A stretch of 29,619 nucleotides of DNA from an uncultured Oscillospiraceae bacterium (GCA_934646115.1 CAKUEM010000022.1:1-29619), one strand, 5' to 3'. Positions 5,901-15,182 are shown, counted from the first letter of the stretch. Numbers and translations: made by a program. Notes: a model not told the origin generated them from the letters alone.

Positions 5901-8897
5901 TTACTCGCCAAAGATGCGATAAAGCATCGTTACAACTTGCGCGCGGGTGCAAATGCCGTTCGGGTCAAATAATCCGTCACCCACGCCGTTTACGATCCCC
6001 TGACCGCTCGCCCACGCAACTGCCGCCGCGTAGTATGCATCCGCCGCAACGTCTGAGAAGCTCGCGCTCCCGCTCGCTGCCGGGCTGCCCTGTGCGCGCC
6101 AGAGCATCGTTACGATCTGCGCACGGGTGCAAACGCCGTTCGGGTCAAACAATCCGTCACCCACGCCGTTTACGATCCCCTGACCGCTCGCCCACGCAAC
6201 TGCCGCCGCGTAGTATGCATCCGCCGCAACGTCTAAAAATTCCGCTTTCCCGCTCGTTGCCGGGCTGCCCGACGCACGCCAGAGCATCGTTACAACTTGC
6301 GCGCGGGTGCAAACGCCGTTCGGGTCAAACAATCCGCCGCCCACGCCGTTTACGATCTGCTTCTGCGCGCCCCAAGCCACGGCATCCGCATAATATGCAT
6401 CCGTTACAACGTCAGAGAATGCCGCGTCTTTCGTCGGCTTCTGCGCAAACTTTGCCCATACGTTCACGTTTTCCGCCGGCATGGTAAAGCGATATACGCC
6501 GTTTTCCGCCAAGACGTCAATCGTATCGCCGCTCTTTTTGCGAACGGTGAGCGACTCGATCAGATAGCCCTCGCTTGCTTTTAGCGTAAGCGTAACGGTT
6601 TTTCCTTTCTCTGCGCGGCTCGCGCTTGCCGAAACGGTTCCGCCCGCGCTTTGATTTACTTTCACCGTGTAATACATGGTCCTGCTGCTACTGCCGGATG
6701 ACGAGGAACCTCCGCCCGCCTGTCTTGCAATAGTAACCATAATCGAGCCTTGCTCCGTTTCCGGCTGCGCATAATTCCCTGTGCCGATAAAGGAATAAAA
6801 AACTTCAACCTTGCTGCCCGCCGCCTGACGATTAAGATGTGCAAGCAGCTCCTCTGCGCTCATCGTATCGTTAGCAACTCGATAGCGGATCGATCCGGTC
6901 GCCGCTTCAGCCTCGCCGTTTATGGAAACGCCTTCAAACCGCGCGCCCTCAAAGCTCGCGTCGCCCAAATAATACGTTTGCTCCGGCTTTGTAACATCCG
7001 TTGCCATTGCGGGTTTGATCGTCGCTTTCAGGTCTGAAAGCCCATCCGGCTGCACATCTAAGCGATACTGATATGCATTCGCTCCGCGCAAATCAAACTC
7101 GCCGCTTGCTTGGATCGGCTTATTTTCGCCGACGTTAGAATCTGCAAAAGTTGCGGTCACGCCGCCTGTACCCAGCCGGATCTCCGCGCCCTCCGGCGCG
7201 CCGGAGATCACGCCGTCCAGCGTTGCCGCCACAGTACCATCATAAATTTTATCCTGCGCGGTCACGCCGCTTACCGTAACCGCAGTGCACTCCATATCGC
7301 TCAGCACGGCCGGCGTATCTGCATAGCGCTGCGTGATAACGCCTTTGCCTTCGTCCAGACCGGACCTCCGCATCGTATCCGCAATATCGATCGTGCCATA
7401 CGGATAGTCATAAATCGGTATCACAAAGTCATACACCTTCTCCTCGCCGATCTTCTCGCCGCGATACCGAACCTGAAATGCGCGCTGCCCCGCCGCGCTG
7501 CCATCTATCAGCAGCGTGCCGCCGGTGATCTTCGCTTCGCTCTCCGCGAGGATCAGCGATATGTACTCATCATCCAGAATATCCGAGCCGAAAACGCGCA
7601 TCGTTCCGCCCGTCATCGCAAACTTCTCGGTTTGCAATGCAGCAGCATACGGTATATTAATTGAAACAACCACTCTCCGCGCGTTGATCACGAGGCTGCC
7701 CTGCTCCATTGAAAACTGCCCCAAAAGAGTGTATTTTCCATCAACCGCGACCTCGCCGCCACGTACTGCGAAATCATAAAATCCGTACACATCGCCTGTA
7801 AGCGTTGCTTTTCCGCCGGAGATAACAAAATTCCCCGCATTCGGCCGGTCATTCTTTCTTGCGTATGCATAGCACATACCAACAGCCTGAAATTCGCCAT
7901 CGGTAATCGTGACATTGGCATACTCCTTTACCAGACCAGGCACTCCTTCATCGCAATGGAGCGCAGAGCCGCCTTGATCGCTTGCAGTGCGCAAAATAAT
8001 TTTCCCGCCCGTTTGCTTGAGCGAACCTCCTTCCAAACTCATCCCCCAAAATCCTTCGCCGAAAATCTCTGCCGAATCAGAAACCTCCACGTTGCCTTCA
8101 AAGACACAGATCCCGTTTTTGAGCAAATCATTGCCCGCTTCTTCTTCAATCACCGTGCCGCTCAGTCTTGCATCGCCGGACATCTTTATTCCGCCGTGTG
8201 CAACGTATACTCCATAAGAAAACTGCGAATCGTATTCATCGTCTTCGTCTGCTTTGGCCGCTTTCCCTGAGATCCCATACAGGCTGCCGCCACGCATCGT
8301 CAAGTCGCCGCTCTTAATAAATACGCCAAATGAAAAGACCAACTCATATTCGATCTCCGGATCATAACCGGTGACGCGCGCGGTGTTTCCTTCGGCGATG
8401 ACCGTGCCGTTTTCTATATTCAGCGCGCCGTTTACATAAAGCCCAACCACTTCAATGCCTTTCACGCCGCTATTTTCCAAGTTTCCCGAGGAAACATTCA
8501 GCGAGCCGCCGCCGCGAATCGTCAACGAACCCTTCGCGTAGATCCCTCTTTGGGACGGAAGCGCTTCATTTATGTTATCATTCTGGATCTTACGATCCGC
8601 CAAGGAGATGGTATTCTCCGTTCCGTCTGACAGCACGATCGTCGCGCCCTCCGGCAAAATCACCGCTGTTTCTGCCGCAGTATGAAACTGCGCATTGGTA
8701 AGCGTTAAGACTTTCCCGCCGGCATCCCACGCCGCAGAACCGGATTTTTCCGCATTCAGCAGCGCAAGCGCCGCCGATCCGTCCCCCTTGGAAAAATCCG
8801 CTGTTTCGGTTGCGCCCGCCGCATACGCCGGTTGCGGTAAAAACGACAGGCAAAGCGCGAAGCAGATCAGCGCCGCGATCCATCGACAATGCTTCAT
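5901..8897 (-). CDS. Secreted S-layer-homology (SLH) surface protein
   Basis: A 998-residue exported protein. Residues 1-27 form a signal peptide (LICFALCLSFLPQPAYAAG, cleavage after AYA). Residues 30-530 are glycine-rich repeated strands (for example LTMRGGSLYGISG, VTITDGEFQAVG) that look like a right-handed beta-helix. A YDG-type domain (KIYDGTVAATLDG, about 548-640) and another beta domain follow, then a serine/glycine linker (about 725-738), an InlB-B-like repeat (about 740-812, YYTVKVNQSAGGTVSAS) and three SLH domains starting near 826, 886 and 946. SLH domains bind pyruvylated wall polymers, so the protein sits on the cell surface. Function could be adhesion or glycan binding; no catalytic motif is evident. 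ATG 8897 has AAGGAGGG 7 bases upstream. The SLH motif reads TRAQ rather than the usual TRAE. Confidence 0.93.
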   Translation of the reverse strand: MKHCRWIAALICFALCLSFLPQPAYAAGATETADFSKGDGSAALALLNAEKSGSAAWDAGGKVLTLTNAQFHTAAETAVILPEGATIVLSDGTENTISLADRKIQNDNINEALPSQRGIYAKGSLTIRGGGSLNVSSGNLENSGVKGIEVVGLYVNGALNIENGTVIAEGNTARVTGYDPEIEYELVFSFGVFIKSGDLTMRGGSLYGISGKAAKADEDDEYDSQFSYGVYVAHGGIKMSGDARLSGTVIEEEAGNDLLKNGICVFEGNVEVSDSAEIFGEGFWGMSLEGGSLKQTGGKIILRTASDQGGSALHCDEGVPGLVKEYANVTITDGEFQAVGMCYAYARKNDRPNAGNFVISGGKATLTGDVYGFYDFAVRGGEVAVDGKYTLLGQFSMEQGSLVINARRVVVSINIPYAAALQTEKFAMTGGTMRVFGSDILDDEYISLILAESEAKITGGTLLIDGSAAGQRAFQVRYRGEKIGEEKVYDFVIPIYDYPYGTIDIADTMRRSGLDEGKGVITQRYADTPAVLSDMECTAVTVSGVTAQDKIYDGTVAATLDGVISGAPEGAEIRLGTGGVTATFADSNVGENKPIQASGEFDLRGANAYQYRLDVQPDGLSDLKATIKPAMATDVTKPEQTYYLGDASFEGARFEGVSINGEAEAATGSIRYRVANDTMSAEELLAHLNRQAAGSKVEVFYSFIGTGNYAQPETEQGSIMVTIARQAGGGSSSSGSSSRTMYYTVKVNQSAGGTVSASASRAEKGKTVTLTLKASEGYLIESLTVRKKSGDTIDVLAENGVYRFTMPAENVNVWAKFAQKPTKDAAFSDVVTDAYYADAVAWGAQKQIVNGVGGGLFDPNGVCTRAQVVTMLWRASGSPATSGKAEFLDVAADAYYAAAVAWASGQGIVNGVGDGLFDPNGVCTRAQIVTMLWRAQGSPAASGSASFSDVAADAYYAAAVAWASGQGIVNGVGDGLFDPNGICTRAQVVTMLYRIFGE
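5930..6430 (-). repeat. Three tandem SLH-coding repeats, 180-bp period
   Basis: Units begin about every 180 bases. Between the two units nearest the stop codon, 5971-6054 and 6151-6234 are identical over 84 bases, third positions included, while the unit at 6301-6420 has diverged. This points to recent duplication or gene conversion of the last SLH unit. Confidence 0.9.
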
Positions 8898-8934
8898 GAT
8901 ATAGCCCTCCTTGTTGACGTTATTTTTATATTTT

Positions 8935-8943
8935 ATTATACCA
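8935..8943 (-). promoter_or_regulatory. Extended -10 promoter of the SLH protein gene
   Basis: TGGTATAAT on the minus strand (8943-8935), a perfect extended -10, about 38 bases upstream of ATG 8897. No clear -35. It is back to back with the promoter of the divergent regulator about 60 bases away. Confidence 0.5.
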
Positions 8944-9002
8944 AAATGCTTGCCCCGCGCATATATTGCTTTCCGTTTTGTCCGTGCCTGCGCGGAAATC
9001 TC

Positions 9003-9031
9003 TTTACGCCTGCATGGTTTTAAAGTATAAT
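9003..9031 (+). promoter_or_regulatory. Promoter of the twin-HTH regulator
   Basis: TTTACG (9003-9008), 17-base spacer, TATAAT (9026-9031). The transcript would start near 9038, giving a short leader before GTG 9066. Confidence 0.55.
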
Positions 9032-9065
9032 ATCATTAAGATTGAATGGTTTTGGGGGAATTTCA

Positions 9066-10790
9066 GTGCAGTTTCACGATCAACTCAGCGTTTATATCGA
9101 ACAAATCGGCTGTTCCGGGCGTGAGCTTGCAGAAGCGTCCGGGCTTTCCACCGCAACAATCAGCCGCTATCGCAGCGGCGCGCGCACGCCGGAAAATCCA
9201 ACTGAACGGAAGAAGCTGGCGGATGGACTTGCGCTCCTTGCCAAAGCGCGCGGCGTTTCGGCGCTCAATGCAGATACGATCTCTGCAGGCTTAGCATGCT
9301 TTTTTGCAGAAAGCACCTGGAACCGCGCGCATCTGAGCGCAAATCTCAGCACACTGCTCTCTACCCTCTCAATCAGCGTTTCGGATCTCGCGCGCGGAAT
9401 CAGCTACGACGCGTCCTATTTATCGCGCATTCGCAGCGGGCAACGGCAGCCCGCAAATCCCGCGCAGTTTGCTTCCGCCGTGTCTGTGTTTATTTGCAAA
9501 CGCTGCGATTCTGAGCGCGAGCGCCGCATACTCTCCGCGCTTTTGAATATTGCACCCGCGCAGTGGGATGATGCAACCGCTCCGCAGCGTCTTGCCGCGT
9601 GGCTGGGCGGGCGGCACGCGCCGATTGCCGACGATATGTCTGCATTTTTGCAGCAGCTGGATACGTTTGATTTAAACGAATACGTCCGCGCCATTCATTT
9701 CGACGAGCTCAAGGTGCCCACCGCGCCGTTTCAGCTTCCGTTCTCGCGCACCTATTTCGGAATTCAAAAAATGCGCGCGGGCGAGCTTGATTTTTTAAAA
9801 GCGACCTTGCTTGGAAAATCTACAGAGCCGATTTTCATGTGCAGCGATATGCCGATGGATGATATGGCAACCGATATGAATTTTTCAAAAAAATATATGC
9901 TCGGGCTTGCCTTGTCGCTAAAAAAGGGGTTGGATCTTCATGTGATTCATCATTTAGACCGCCCATTCCACGAGCTGATGCTGGGGCTTGCGGCATGGAT
10001 GCCGCTTTATATGACCGGGCAGATCACGCCGTATTATTTAAAGGGCGCGGGCAGCAATGTATATTGCCATTTCTTAAACGTATCCGGCAGCGCGGCTTTG
10101 TCCGGCGAAAGCATTGTCGGCGCACACGCGCAGGGGCGCTATGTCCTGTCGCGCGATCGCGAGTCGCTGCACTATTACCGGGCGCGCGCGGAGGCGATTT
10201 TAAAGAAAGCGCTTCCGCTTATGGAAATTTATCGCGAAAACCGCGCAGACGCATTTCGCGCGTTCTCGCGCGCGAATGCGCAGCTTCCCGGCAAACGGCT
10301 GCGCATGCTTTCCGCGCCGCCGCTCGCCGTGATAGAACCTACAAGGCTGCGCAAGATTCTTTGCCGATGCGGGCTGAGCGATGCGCTATCCGCGCAGATC
10401 TTAAATGATGCGGCAGAGCAGAAAAGCCAGCTGGATGCAGTTCTTGCTCACAGCGCAGTGATCGATCGCGTTCCCGATCTCTCACGCGAGGAGTTCGCGC
10501 AATATCCGCTTTTTCTCCTACTTCCGGGGCTGTTTTTAGAGCAGGATATCCGCTATACTTATGAGGAATACCGCGCGCATCTCGAGGATACGCAGCGCTA
10601 TGCGCAAAGCCATCCCAACTATACACTGCTTCCGTCTGACGCTGTGTTTCGCAATATCGATATCACGGTTCTGCCCGATCAATGGGCGCTGGTATCGAAG
10701 GGGAAATCGCCCTCGATTCATTTTCTCGTTCGCTATCCCAAGCTGCGCGATGCGATAGAAAGCTTTGTCTCCGCGCCCCAAAAATTTTAA
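9066..10790 (+). CDS. Large regulator with two XRE-like HTH motifs, family unnamed
   Basis: A 574-residue soluble protein. GTG 9066 is preferred (GGGGGAA 5-6 bases upstream); a TTG at 9042 in frame would precede that RBS. Two helix-turn-helix motifs stand in tandem: GRELAEASGLSTATISRYRSGARTP (about residues 16-40) and SVSDLARGISYDASYLSRIRSGQRQP (about 105-130), both ending in the SRxRSG pattern of XRE recognition helices. The remaining ~430 residues match no domain I know; they include KKYMLGLALSLKKGLDLHVIHHLDRPFHELMLGL and PLYMTGQITPYYLKG and may sense a ligand or bind a partner. It is transcribed divergently from the SLH gene with promoters about 60 bases apart, so control of that gene is a reasonable inference. 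It is monocistronic. Confidence 0.85.
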   Translation: MQFHDQLSVYIEQIGCSGRELAEASGLSTATISRYRSGARTPENPTERKKLADGLALLAKARGVSALNADTISAGLACFFAESTWNRAHLSANLSTLLSTLSISVSDLARGISYDASYLSRIRSGQRQPANPAQFASAVSVFICKRCDSERERRILSALLNIAPAQWDDATAPQRLAAWLGGRHAPIADDMSAFLQQLDTFDLNEYVRAIHFDELKVPTAPFQLPFSRTYFGIQKMRAGELDFLKATLLGKSTEPIFMCSDMPMDDMATDMNFSKKYMLGLALSLKKGLDLHVIHHLDRPFHELMLGLAAWMPLYMTGQITPYYLKGAGSNVYCHFLNVSGSAALSGESIVGAHAQGRYVLSRDRESLHYYRARAEAILKKALPLMEIYRENRADAFRAFSRANAQLPGKRLRMLSAPPLAVIEPTRLRKILCRCGLSDALSAQILNDAAEQKSQLDAVLAHSAVIDRVPDLSREEFAQYPLFLLLPGLFLEQDIRYTYEEYRAHLEDTQRYAQSHPNYTLLPSDAVFRNIDITVLPDQWALVSKGKSPSIHFLVRYPKLRDAIESFVSAPQKF

Positions 10791-10853
10791 AAGCGCCTGG
10801 CCATACCGCCGGGTATTATTTCTCTTTAAAATTCATGTAATTTGCGGCAATGA

Positions 10854-10887
10854 AAAAGAGCAGAGGTGGCAGCCTCTGCTCTTTTCC
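10854..10887. terminator. Bidirectional intrinsic terminator between regulator and htrA
   Basis: A perfect 13-bp stem, 10854-10866 with 10873-10885, six-base loop, flanked by A-run on the left and T-run on the right. It serves both convergent genes. Confidence 0.85.
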
Positions 10888-10905
10888 CGGGTGAAACAAA
10901 AACTA

Positions 10906-12138
10906 TTAGAATATAGAAGAAGCGGTTGGCTTTTCTTCGCCCAGCGTGACGACAATTTTTTGTTCCTTGCCGTCGCGTGAGATCTTGAATTCAACCTGAT
11001 CGCCCACCTTGTGCGACTGCACGATCTCGACCGCTGTTTCCGTGGAATCGATCTCCTTGCCGTCGATCGCAACGATCCGGTCGCCTGCCTGTATCCCGGC
11101 AGCTTCCGCCGCGCTTCCGCGCGAAACTGCGGAGATATAAACGCCCGCTTTATCCAGGCGATATAAATACGCCTTCTGCTCATCAATAACCGTCATCTCA
11201 ATACCGACCGAAACACGCCCGGTCACGTAGCCGTTTTTCATCAGCTCATCGATCACATTGCGCGCCGTATCGATCGGGATTGCAAAGCCTAAGCCCTCGA
11301 TGCCGCTGCCCGAAGATTTTGCATTGACAATTCCAATCAGCTTGCCGCTGCCATCAAACAATCCGCCGCCGGAGTTGCCCGGATTGACCGACGCATCCGT
11401 CTGCAAAAGCGTCATTTTTTGACCCTCGATCTCCACTTCACGGTCAAGCGCGCTGATGATCCCGTCCGTCACGGTGCCGCCCAGCTCGCCGAGCGGGTTG
11501 CCGATCGCAAGCACCGGCTGGCCCACGACCAGATCCTTAGATACGCCGTATTCTGCCGCTTTTAAGCCCTTTGCCTCGATCTTGATGACAGCGAGGTCGG
11601 TTTTTTCATCCGTGCCGACAATGCTTGCGGAATATTCGGTCGTATCACGGGTGCGAACGGTGATTTTCGATGCGCCGCTCACAACATGGTTATTGGTGAC
11701 GATATAGCCGTCCTCTGAAATGATCACGCCGCTGCCCGCGCCGGTCGTAACATACTGACCCATGATGCGGTTTGCGCGCGAAAGGCTTTCCGTTGTAATC
11801 TCGACCACGCTGTCCAGCCCGACCGCCGCAACCGCAGCCGCATTAAATGAGCTTTGATCGCCCGCTGCAAGCTGCTGCGCCGTGATGCTCGTGGTGACCG
11901 TACTTGACGCCGTCGTTTGATTTTTCGCGTTTAAGCTGGTAGCAAGCCATCCGCCGCCAAATCCCAGTCCTGCGGAGAAAATCATCGTTGCGACCAGAAT
12001 GCCCGCCATTCCGCGCTTGCCCATCGAGTGCCGCTTCCGCTCACATTTCGGCGCCTGACGGTACTCCGGAATCGGCTCTACATGATAATCATCGGTATAC
12101 CAAGTATTTTGATACTGATTGTTGTTGTGGTTCAACAT
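10906..12138 (-). CDS. htrA: Membrane-anchored HtrA/DegP-type serine protease
   Basis: A 410-residue S1C protease for quality control of exported proteins. A polar cytoplasmic head (1-40) rich in N, Y and P precedes one membrane segment (about 44-68), then a trypsin-like domain with catalytic H151 (VTNNHVVSGA), D181 (TDLAVIKI) and S256 (NPGNSGGGL), and one PDZ domain (about 308-395, VGIEMTV to HKVGDQVEFKI). This is the usual layout of Gram-positive HtrA (YkdA/YvtA/YyxA group), with the catalytic part outside the cell. The RBS AAAGGA lies 9 bases before ATG 12138. A TATAAT (12178-12173) precedes it with a poor -35, so regulation by an envelope-stress system is possible but not shown. It is monocistronic. 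Confidence 0.95.
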   Translation of the reverse strand: MLNHNNNQYQNTWYTDDYHVEPIPEYRQAPKCERKRHSMGKRGMAGILVATMIFSAGLGFGGGWLATSLNAKNQTTASSTVTTSITAQQLAAGDQSSFNAAAVAAVGLDSVVEITTESLSRANRIMGQYVTTGAGSGVIISEDGYIVTNNHVVSGASKITVRTRDTTEYSASIVGTDEKTDLAVIKIEAKGLKAAEYGVSKDLVVGQPVLAIGNPLGELGGTVTDGIISALDREVEIEGQKMTLLQTDASVNPGNSGGGLFDGSGKLIGIVNAKSSGSGIEGLGFAIPIDTARNVIDELMKNGYVTGRVSVGIEMTVIDEQKAYLYRLDKAGVYISAVSRGSAAEAAGIQAGDRIVAIDGKEIDSTETAVEIVQSHKVGDQVEFKISRDGKEQKIVVTLGEEKPTASSIF

Positions 12139-12172
12139 AGCGCTCAGTCCTTTCTGTTTTCTTTATGCTATG

Positions 12173-12178
12173 ATTATA
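12173..12178 (-). promoter_or_regulatory. Putative -10 of htrA
   Basis: TATAAT on the minus strand, about 35 bases upstream of ATG 12138. No matching -35 at 16-18 bases, so it may need an activator or be coincidental. Confidence 0.35.
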
Positions 12179-12403
12179 ACCTGAAAATATGAGGATTTCT
12201 TGACGAGAATGTAAAGGAACTACGAAAAAAATATGAACAAATTATGTCCGCCGCTGCGGTCGCGCTACGATCGTTAAAAAACCGCATTTTTTGCCGTAAT
12301 ATGCCATTCTTCCCGTATTCTGCGCTGTTTTCGGCGCTCACCCTCATATTTTTACTCTAAAAATGCCCAAGCGCGGCGCTTCGCTCCGTTTCTGCGCCGT
12401 GAC
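12179..12403. other. Intergenic stretch between htrA and rpsU with no gene seen
   Basis: AT-rich next to htrA, GC-richer toward rpsU. No open frame with RBS, no tRNA-like fold and no clear hairpin was found apart from the rpsU terminator at its right edge. Confidence 0.6.
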
Positions 12404-12433
12404 AAAACCCCGGAGAATATTCTCCGGGGTTTT
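12404..12433 (-). terminator. Intrinsic terminator of rpsU
   Basis: A perfect 30-base palindrome (two 15-base arms, CCCCGGAGAA core) starting 4 bases after the rpsU stop, with A-run/T-run flanks that work in the minus direction. Confidence 0.85.
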
Positions 12434-12437
12434 ACTT

Positions 12438-12617
12438 TTAATATTTTCTTTTCTTTGCACGGGCGGCTTCGCTTTTCTTACGACGCTTCACGCTGGGGCT
12501 TTCATAATGCTCTCTTTTACGAAGTTCGGAAAGGACACCCGCCTTAGCGCAAGAACGCTTGAATCTCTTCAGCGCACTGTCTAAGGATTCATTATCTTTT
12601 ACTCGGATTTCTGACAT
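12438..12617 (-). CDS. rpsU: Small ribosomal subunit protein bS21
   Basis: A 59-residue basic protein beginning MSEIRVKDNESLDSALKRFK and ending KKRKY. The N-terminal EIRVKDNESLDSALKRFKR and the following CAKAGVLSELRKREHYESPS are the bS21 signature, followed by a lysine/arginine-rich tail that contacts 16S rRNA. ATG 12617 has GGAGGGA 6 bases upstream. It has its own consensus promoter and terminator, so it can be made independently of the long leuS gene string upstream, though read-through from leuS is possible. In many Clostridia it neighbours yqeY/GatB-like genes; here it stands alone. Confidence 0.96.
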   Translation of the reverse strand: MSEIRVKDNESLDSALKRFKRSCAKAGVLSELRKREHYESPSVKRRKKSEAARAKKRKY

Positions 12618-12680
12618 TTGTTATCCCTCCCTCCACCGGTTCATGCAAAAAACAGCTTTGCAACTAAAGTTAACGTTATT

Positions 12681-12709
12681 ATTATAGTAAATGGCGCAAC
12701 TTCTGTCAA
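12681..12709 (-). promoter_or_regulatory. Consensus sigma-A promoter of rpsU
   Basis: On the minus strand TTGACA (12709-12704), 17-base spacer and TATAAT (12686-12681): a perfect match to the vegetative consensus. It gives a leader of about 55 bases before ATG 12617. Confidence 0.85.
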
Positions 12710-12776
12710 GTCCCGACGGGAAATTTATCGAATTTATTTTTCTCAAGCGCCCGCGCAGCGCGGCGGGAAAGCCCAA

Positions 12777-15182
12777 CTATTTAATAATCAGGTTGACCAG
12801 CTTATTGGGAACGACAATGGATTTCACAAGCTTGCCCGCAGAAAGCGCCTGACGCACCTTCTCCGTCTCGCAGGCGCGCGCAATCACATCGTCCTTCTCC
12901 GCATCGACCGGAACGGTGATCCGCTCGCGGATCTTCCCGCAGATCTGCACAACGATCTCTACCGATTCATCGCGCGTTTTCGCCTCGTCATACTCCGGCC
13001 ACGGCGCAAGAGAAATGAAACCCTCGCCGCCGAGCATCTCCCACAGCTCCTCGCACATATGCGGCGCAAACGGCGACAGCAGGCGCAGCAGAACCTTAAT
13101 ATCTCCGCGGGTGACGCCGTTTTCGCCATAGGTATTCACCAGCGCCATCATCGCCGCGATCGCGGTGTTGAACTTCACGTTTTCAATGTCTTCGCCGACT
13201 TTTTTGATCGTTTTATGGATCGCCGCTTCGTTGCTCGGCGAATACTGCTCGCTCGCGCTCGCACTCTCCGCCATGTTCCAAACGCGGTCTAAAAAGCGCT
13301 TACAGCCGCGGACAGACTGCGGCGACCAGGGGGCAGCCTTCTCAAAATCGCCGATAAACATAATGTACAGGCGCATTGTATCCGCGCCATACTGCGCCAC
13401 GATATCGTTCGGATTGACGACGTTCCCGCGCGATTTCGACATTTTTTCGCCGCCCTCGCCCAAAATCATGCCATGGCTCGTTCTCTTCTGATACGGCTCC
13501 TTCGTCGGCACAACGCCCAGATCATACAGGAACTTATGCCAGAAGCGGGAATACAACAAATGCAGCGTGGTATGCTCCATACCGCCGTTATACCAATCCA
13601 CCGGCGTCCAGAAATCGAGCGCTTCCTTCGATGCGAGCGCATCCTTACACTTCGGGTCGGTATAGCGCAGGAAATACCAGCTCGAGCCAGCCCACTGCGG
13701 CATGGTATCGGTCTCGCGCTTTGCGGGGCCGCCGCAATGCGGGCAGGTCGTATTGACCCAGTCGGTCATTTTTGCAAGCGGCGACTCGCCGTTATCCGTC
13801 GGCTCATAGGAATCGACATCCGGCAGAAGCAGCGGCAGCTGCTCCTCCGGGAGCGGAACCCAGCCGCACTTGTCGCAATGCACAAGCGGAATCGGCTCGC
13901 CCCAATAGCGCTGGCGCGAAAAGACCCAGTCGCGCAGCTTATAATTGACCTTTGGCGCGCCAAGTCCGCGCTCTGCCAGCCAGTCGGTAATTTTTTTCTT
14001 TGCTTCCTTGACCTCAAGCCCATCGAGGAAGCCGGAATTCACCATTTTCCCGCTTTCGGTGTCGGTGAACGCCTCCTCCTGCACATGACCGCCCGCGACC
14101 ACTTCAATGATCGGCAGGTCAAACTTCTTTGCAAAATCCCAGTCACGCGTATCATGCGCCGGAACAGCCATGATCGCACCCGTTCCGTAAGACATCAGGA
14201 CATAATCGGAAATAAAGATCGGGATCTCGCGGTCGTTGACCGGGTTGATCGCCGTCACGCCCACAAGGCGCACGCCGGTTTTGTCTTTGGCAAGCTCCGT
14301 CCGCTCAAAGTCAGACTTTCTGGCGCTTGCCGCCGCATACTCTCGCACCTCATCCAAATTTTGAATGCGATCCGCCCATTTTTCGATATACGGATGCTCC
14401 GGCGAGATGACCATATACGTCGCGCCGAACAGCGTATCCGGGCGCGTGGTATACACGCGCAGCGCATCGCCCGCCGTGGTTTTGAAATCCACCTCTGCGC
14501 CGGTCGAACGACCGATCCAGTTGCGCTGCTGCGTTTTCACGCGCTCGATATAATCCACATCGTCTAAATCGTTGATCAGACGCTCGGCATATTCGGTGAT
14601 TTTCAGCATCCACTGGCTCTTCTCGCGGCGAACGACCTCACTTCCGCAGCGCTCGCACACGCCGTTTACCACCTCTTCGTTCGCCAGCACGCATTTGCAC
14701 GAGGTGCACCAGTTGACCGGCATCTGCATCTTATAGGCAAGCCCCTTCTCAAAGAGCTTTAAAAAAATCCACTGCGTCCATTTATAATATTCCGGATCGG
14801 TCGTGTTGATCTCGCGATCCCAATCAAACGAATAGCCAAGCATTTGAAGCTGCGATTTAAAGAATGCAACATTCTTTTTTGTTACTTCCGCCGGGTGGAT
14901 CTTGTTTTTAATTGCAAAATTCTCGGTCGGAAGCCCAAACGCATCCCAGCCCATGGGGAACAGAACGTTATAGCCCTGCATCCGGCGTTTTCTCGACACA
15001 ACGTCAAGCGCGGTATACGGACGCGCATGACCTACGTGCAGCCCGTTTCCCGAAGGATACGGAAACTCAACCAGCCCATAGAATTTCGGACGCGACGTAT
15101 CGCCGTTTTCCGCGCGGAACGCCTTTGCATCCGCCCATTTTTTCTGCCATTTCTTCTCAATATTGCCAAAATCGTACTTCAT
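12777..15182 (-). CDS. leuS: Leucyl-tRNA synthetase
   Basis: An 801-residue class I synthetase charging tRNA-Leu. The HIGH motif appears as HVGH (49-52, in PYPSGNGLHVGHARP) and KMSKS is at 580-584. Two zinc-type cysteine groups are visible (CTSCKC and CERC about 158-178; CDKC and CPHC about 435-480). The inserted CP1 editing domain (about 220-415) has the expected TTRPDTLFGATYMVISPEHP and a GTGAIMAVPAHDTRD segment. The C-terminus is short but the family's, ending KLVKSIVVPNKLVNLIIK, with TAG as its stop, which shows TAG is a true terminator here. It is last in the long gene string, 15 bases after rsfS; there is no T-box in front of it, unlike many Firmicute synthetase genes. Confidence 0.98.
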   Translation of the reverse strand: MKYDFGNIEKKWQKKWADAKAFRAENGDTSRPKFYGLVEFPYPSGNGLHVGHARPYTALDVVSRKRRMQGYNVLFPMGWDAFGLPTENFAIKNKIHPAEVTKKNVAFFKSQLQMLGYSFDWDREINTTDPEYYKWTQWIFLKLFEKGLAYKMQMPVNWCTSCKCVLANEEVVNGVCERCGSEVVRREKSQWMLKITEYAERLINDLDDVDYIERVKTQQRNWIGRSTGAEVDFKTTAGDALRVYTTRPDTLFGATYMVISPEHPYIEKWADRIQNLDEVREYAAASARKSDFERTELAKDKTGVRLVGVTAINPVNDREIPIFISDYVLMSYGTGAIMAVPAHDTRDWDFAKKFDLPIIEVVAGGHVQEEAFTDTESGKMVNSGFLDGLEVKEAKKKITDWLAERGLGAPKVNYKLRDWVFSRQRYWGEPIPLVHCDKCGWVPLPEEQLPLLLPDVDSYEPTDNGESPLAKMTDWVNTTCPHCGGPAKRETDTMPQWAGSSWYFLRYTDPKCKDALASKEALDFWTPVDWYNGGMEHTTLHLLYSRFWHKFLYDLGVVPTKEPYQKRTSHGMILGEGGEKMSKSRGNVVNPNDIVAQYGADTMRLYIMFIGDFEKAAPWSPQSVRGCKRFLDRVWNMAESASASEQYSPSNEAAIHKTIKKVGEDIENVKFNTAIAAMMALVNTYGENGVTRGDIKVLLRLLSPFAPHMCEELWEMLGGEGFISLAPWPEYDEAKTRDESVEIVVQICGKIRERITVPVDAEKDDVIARACETEKVRQALSAGKLVKSIVVPNKLVNLIIK

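Noticed and set aside
12712..12776. Terminator after leuS
   Set aside because: A GC-rich imperfect hairpin is present but no T-run follows on the minus strand, so termination is doubtful.
13473..14567. Long plus-strand frame of 364 codons opposite leuS
   Set aside because: It is the antisense shadow of a GC-rich synthetase gene; rich in R, H and I with no RBS.
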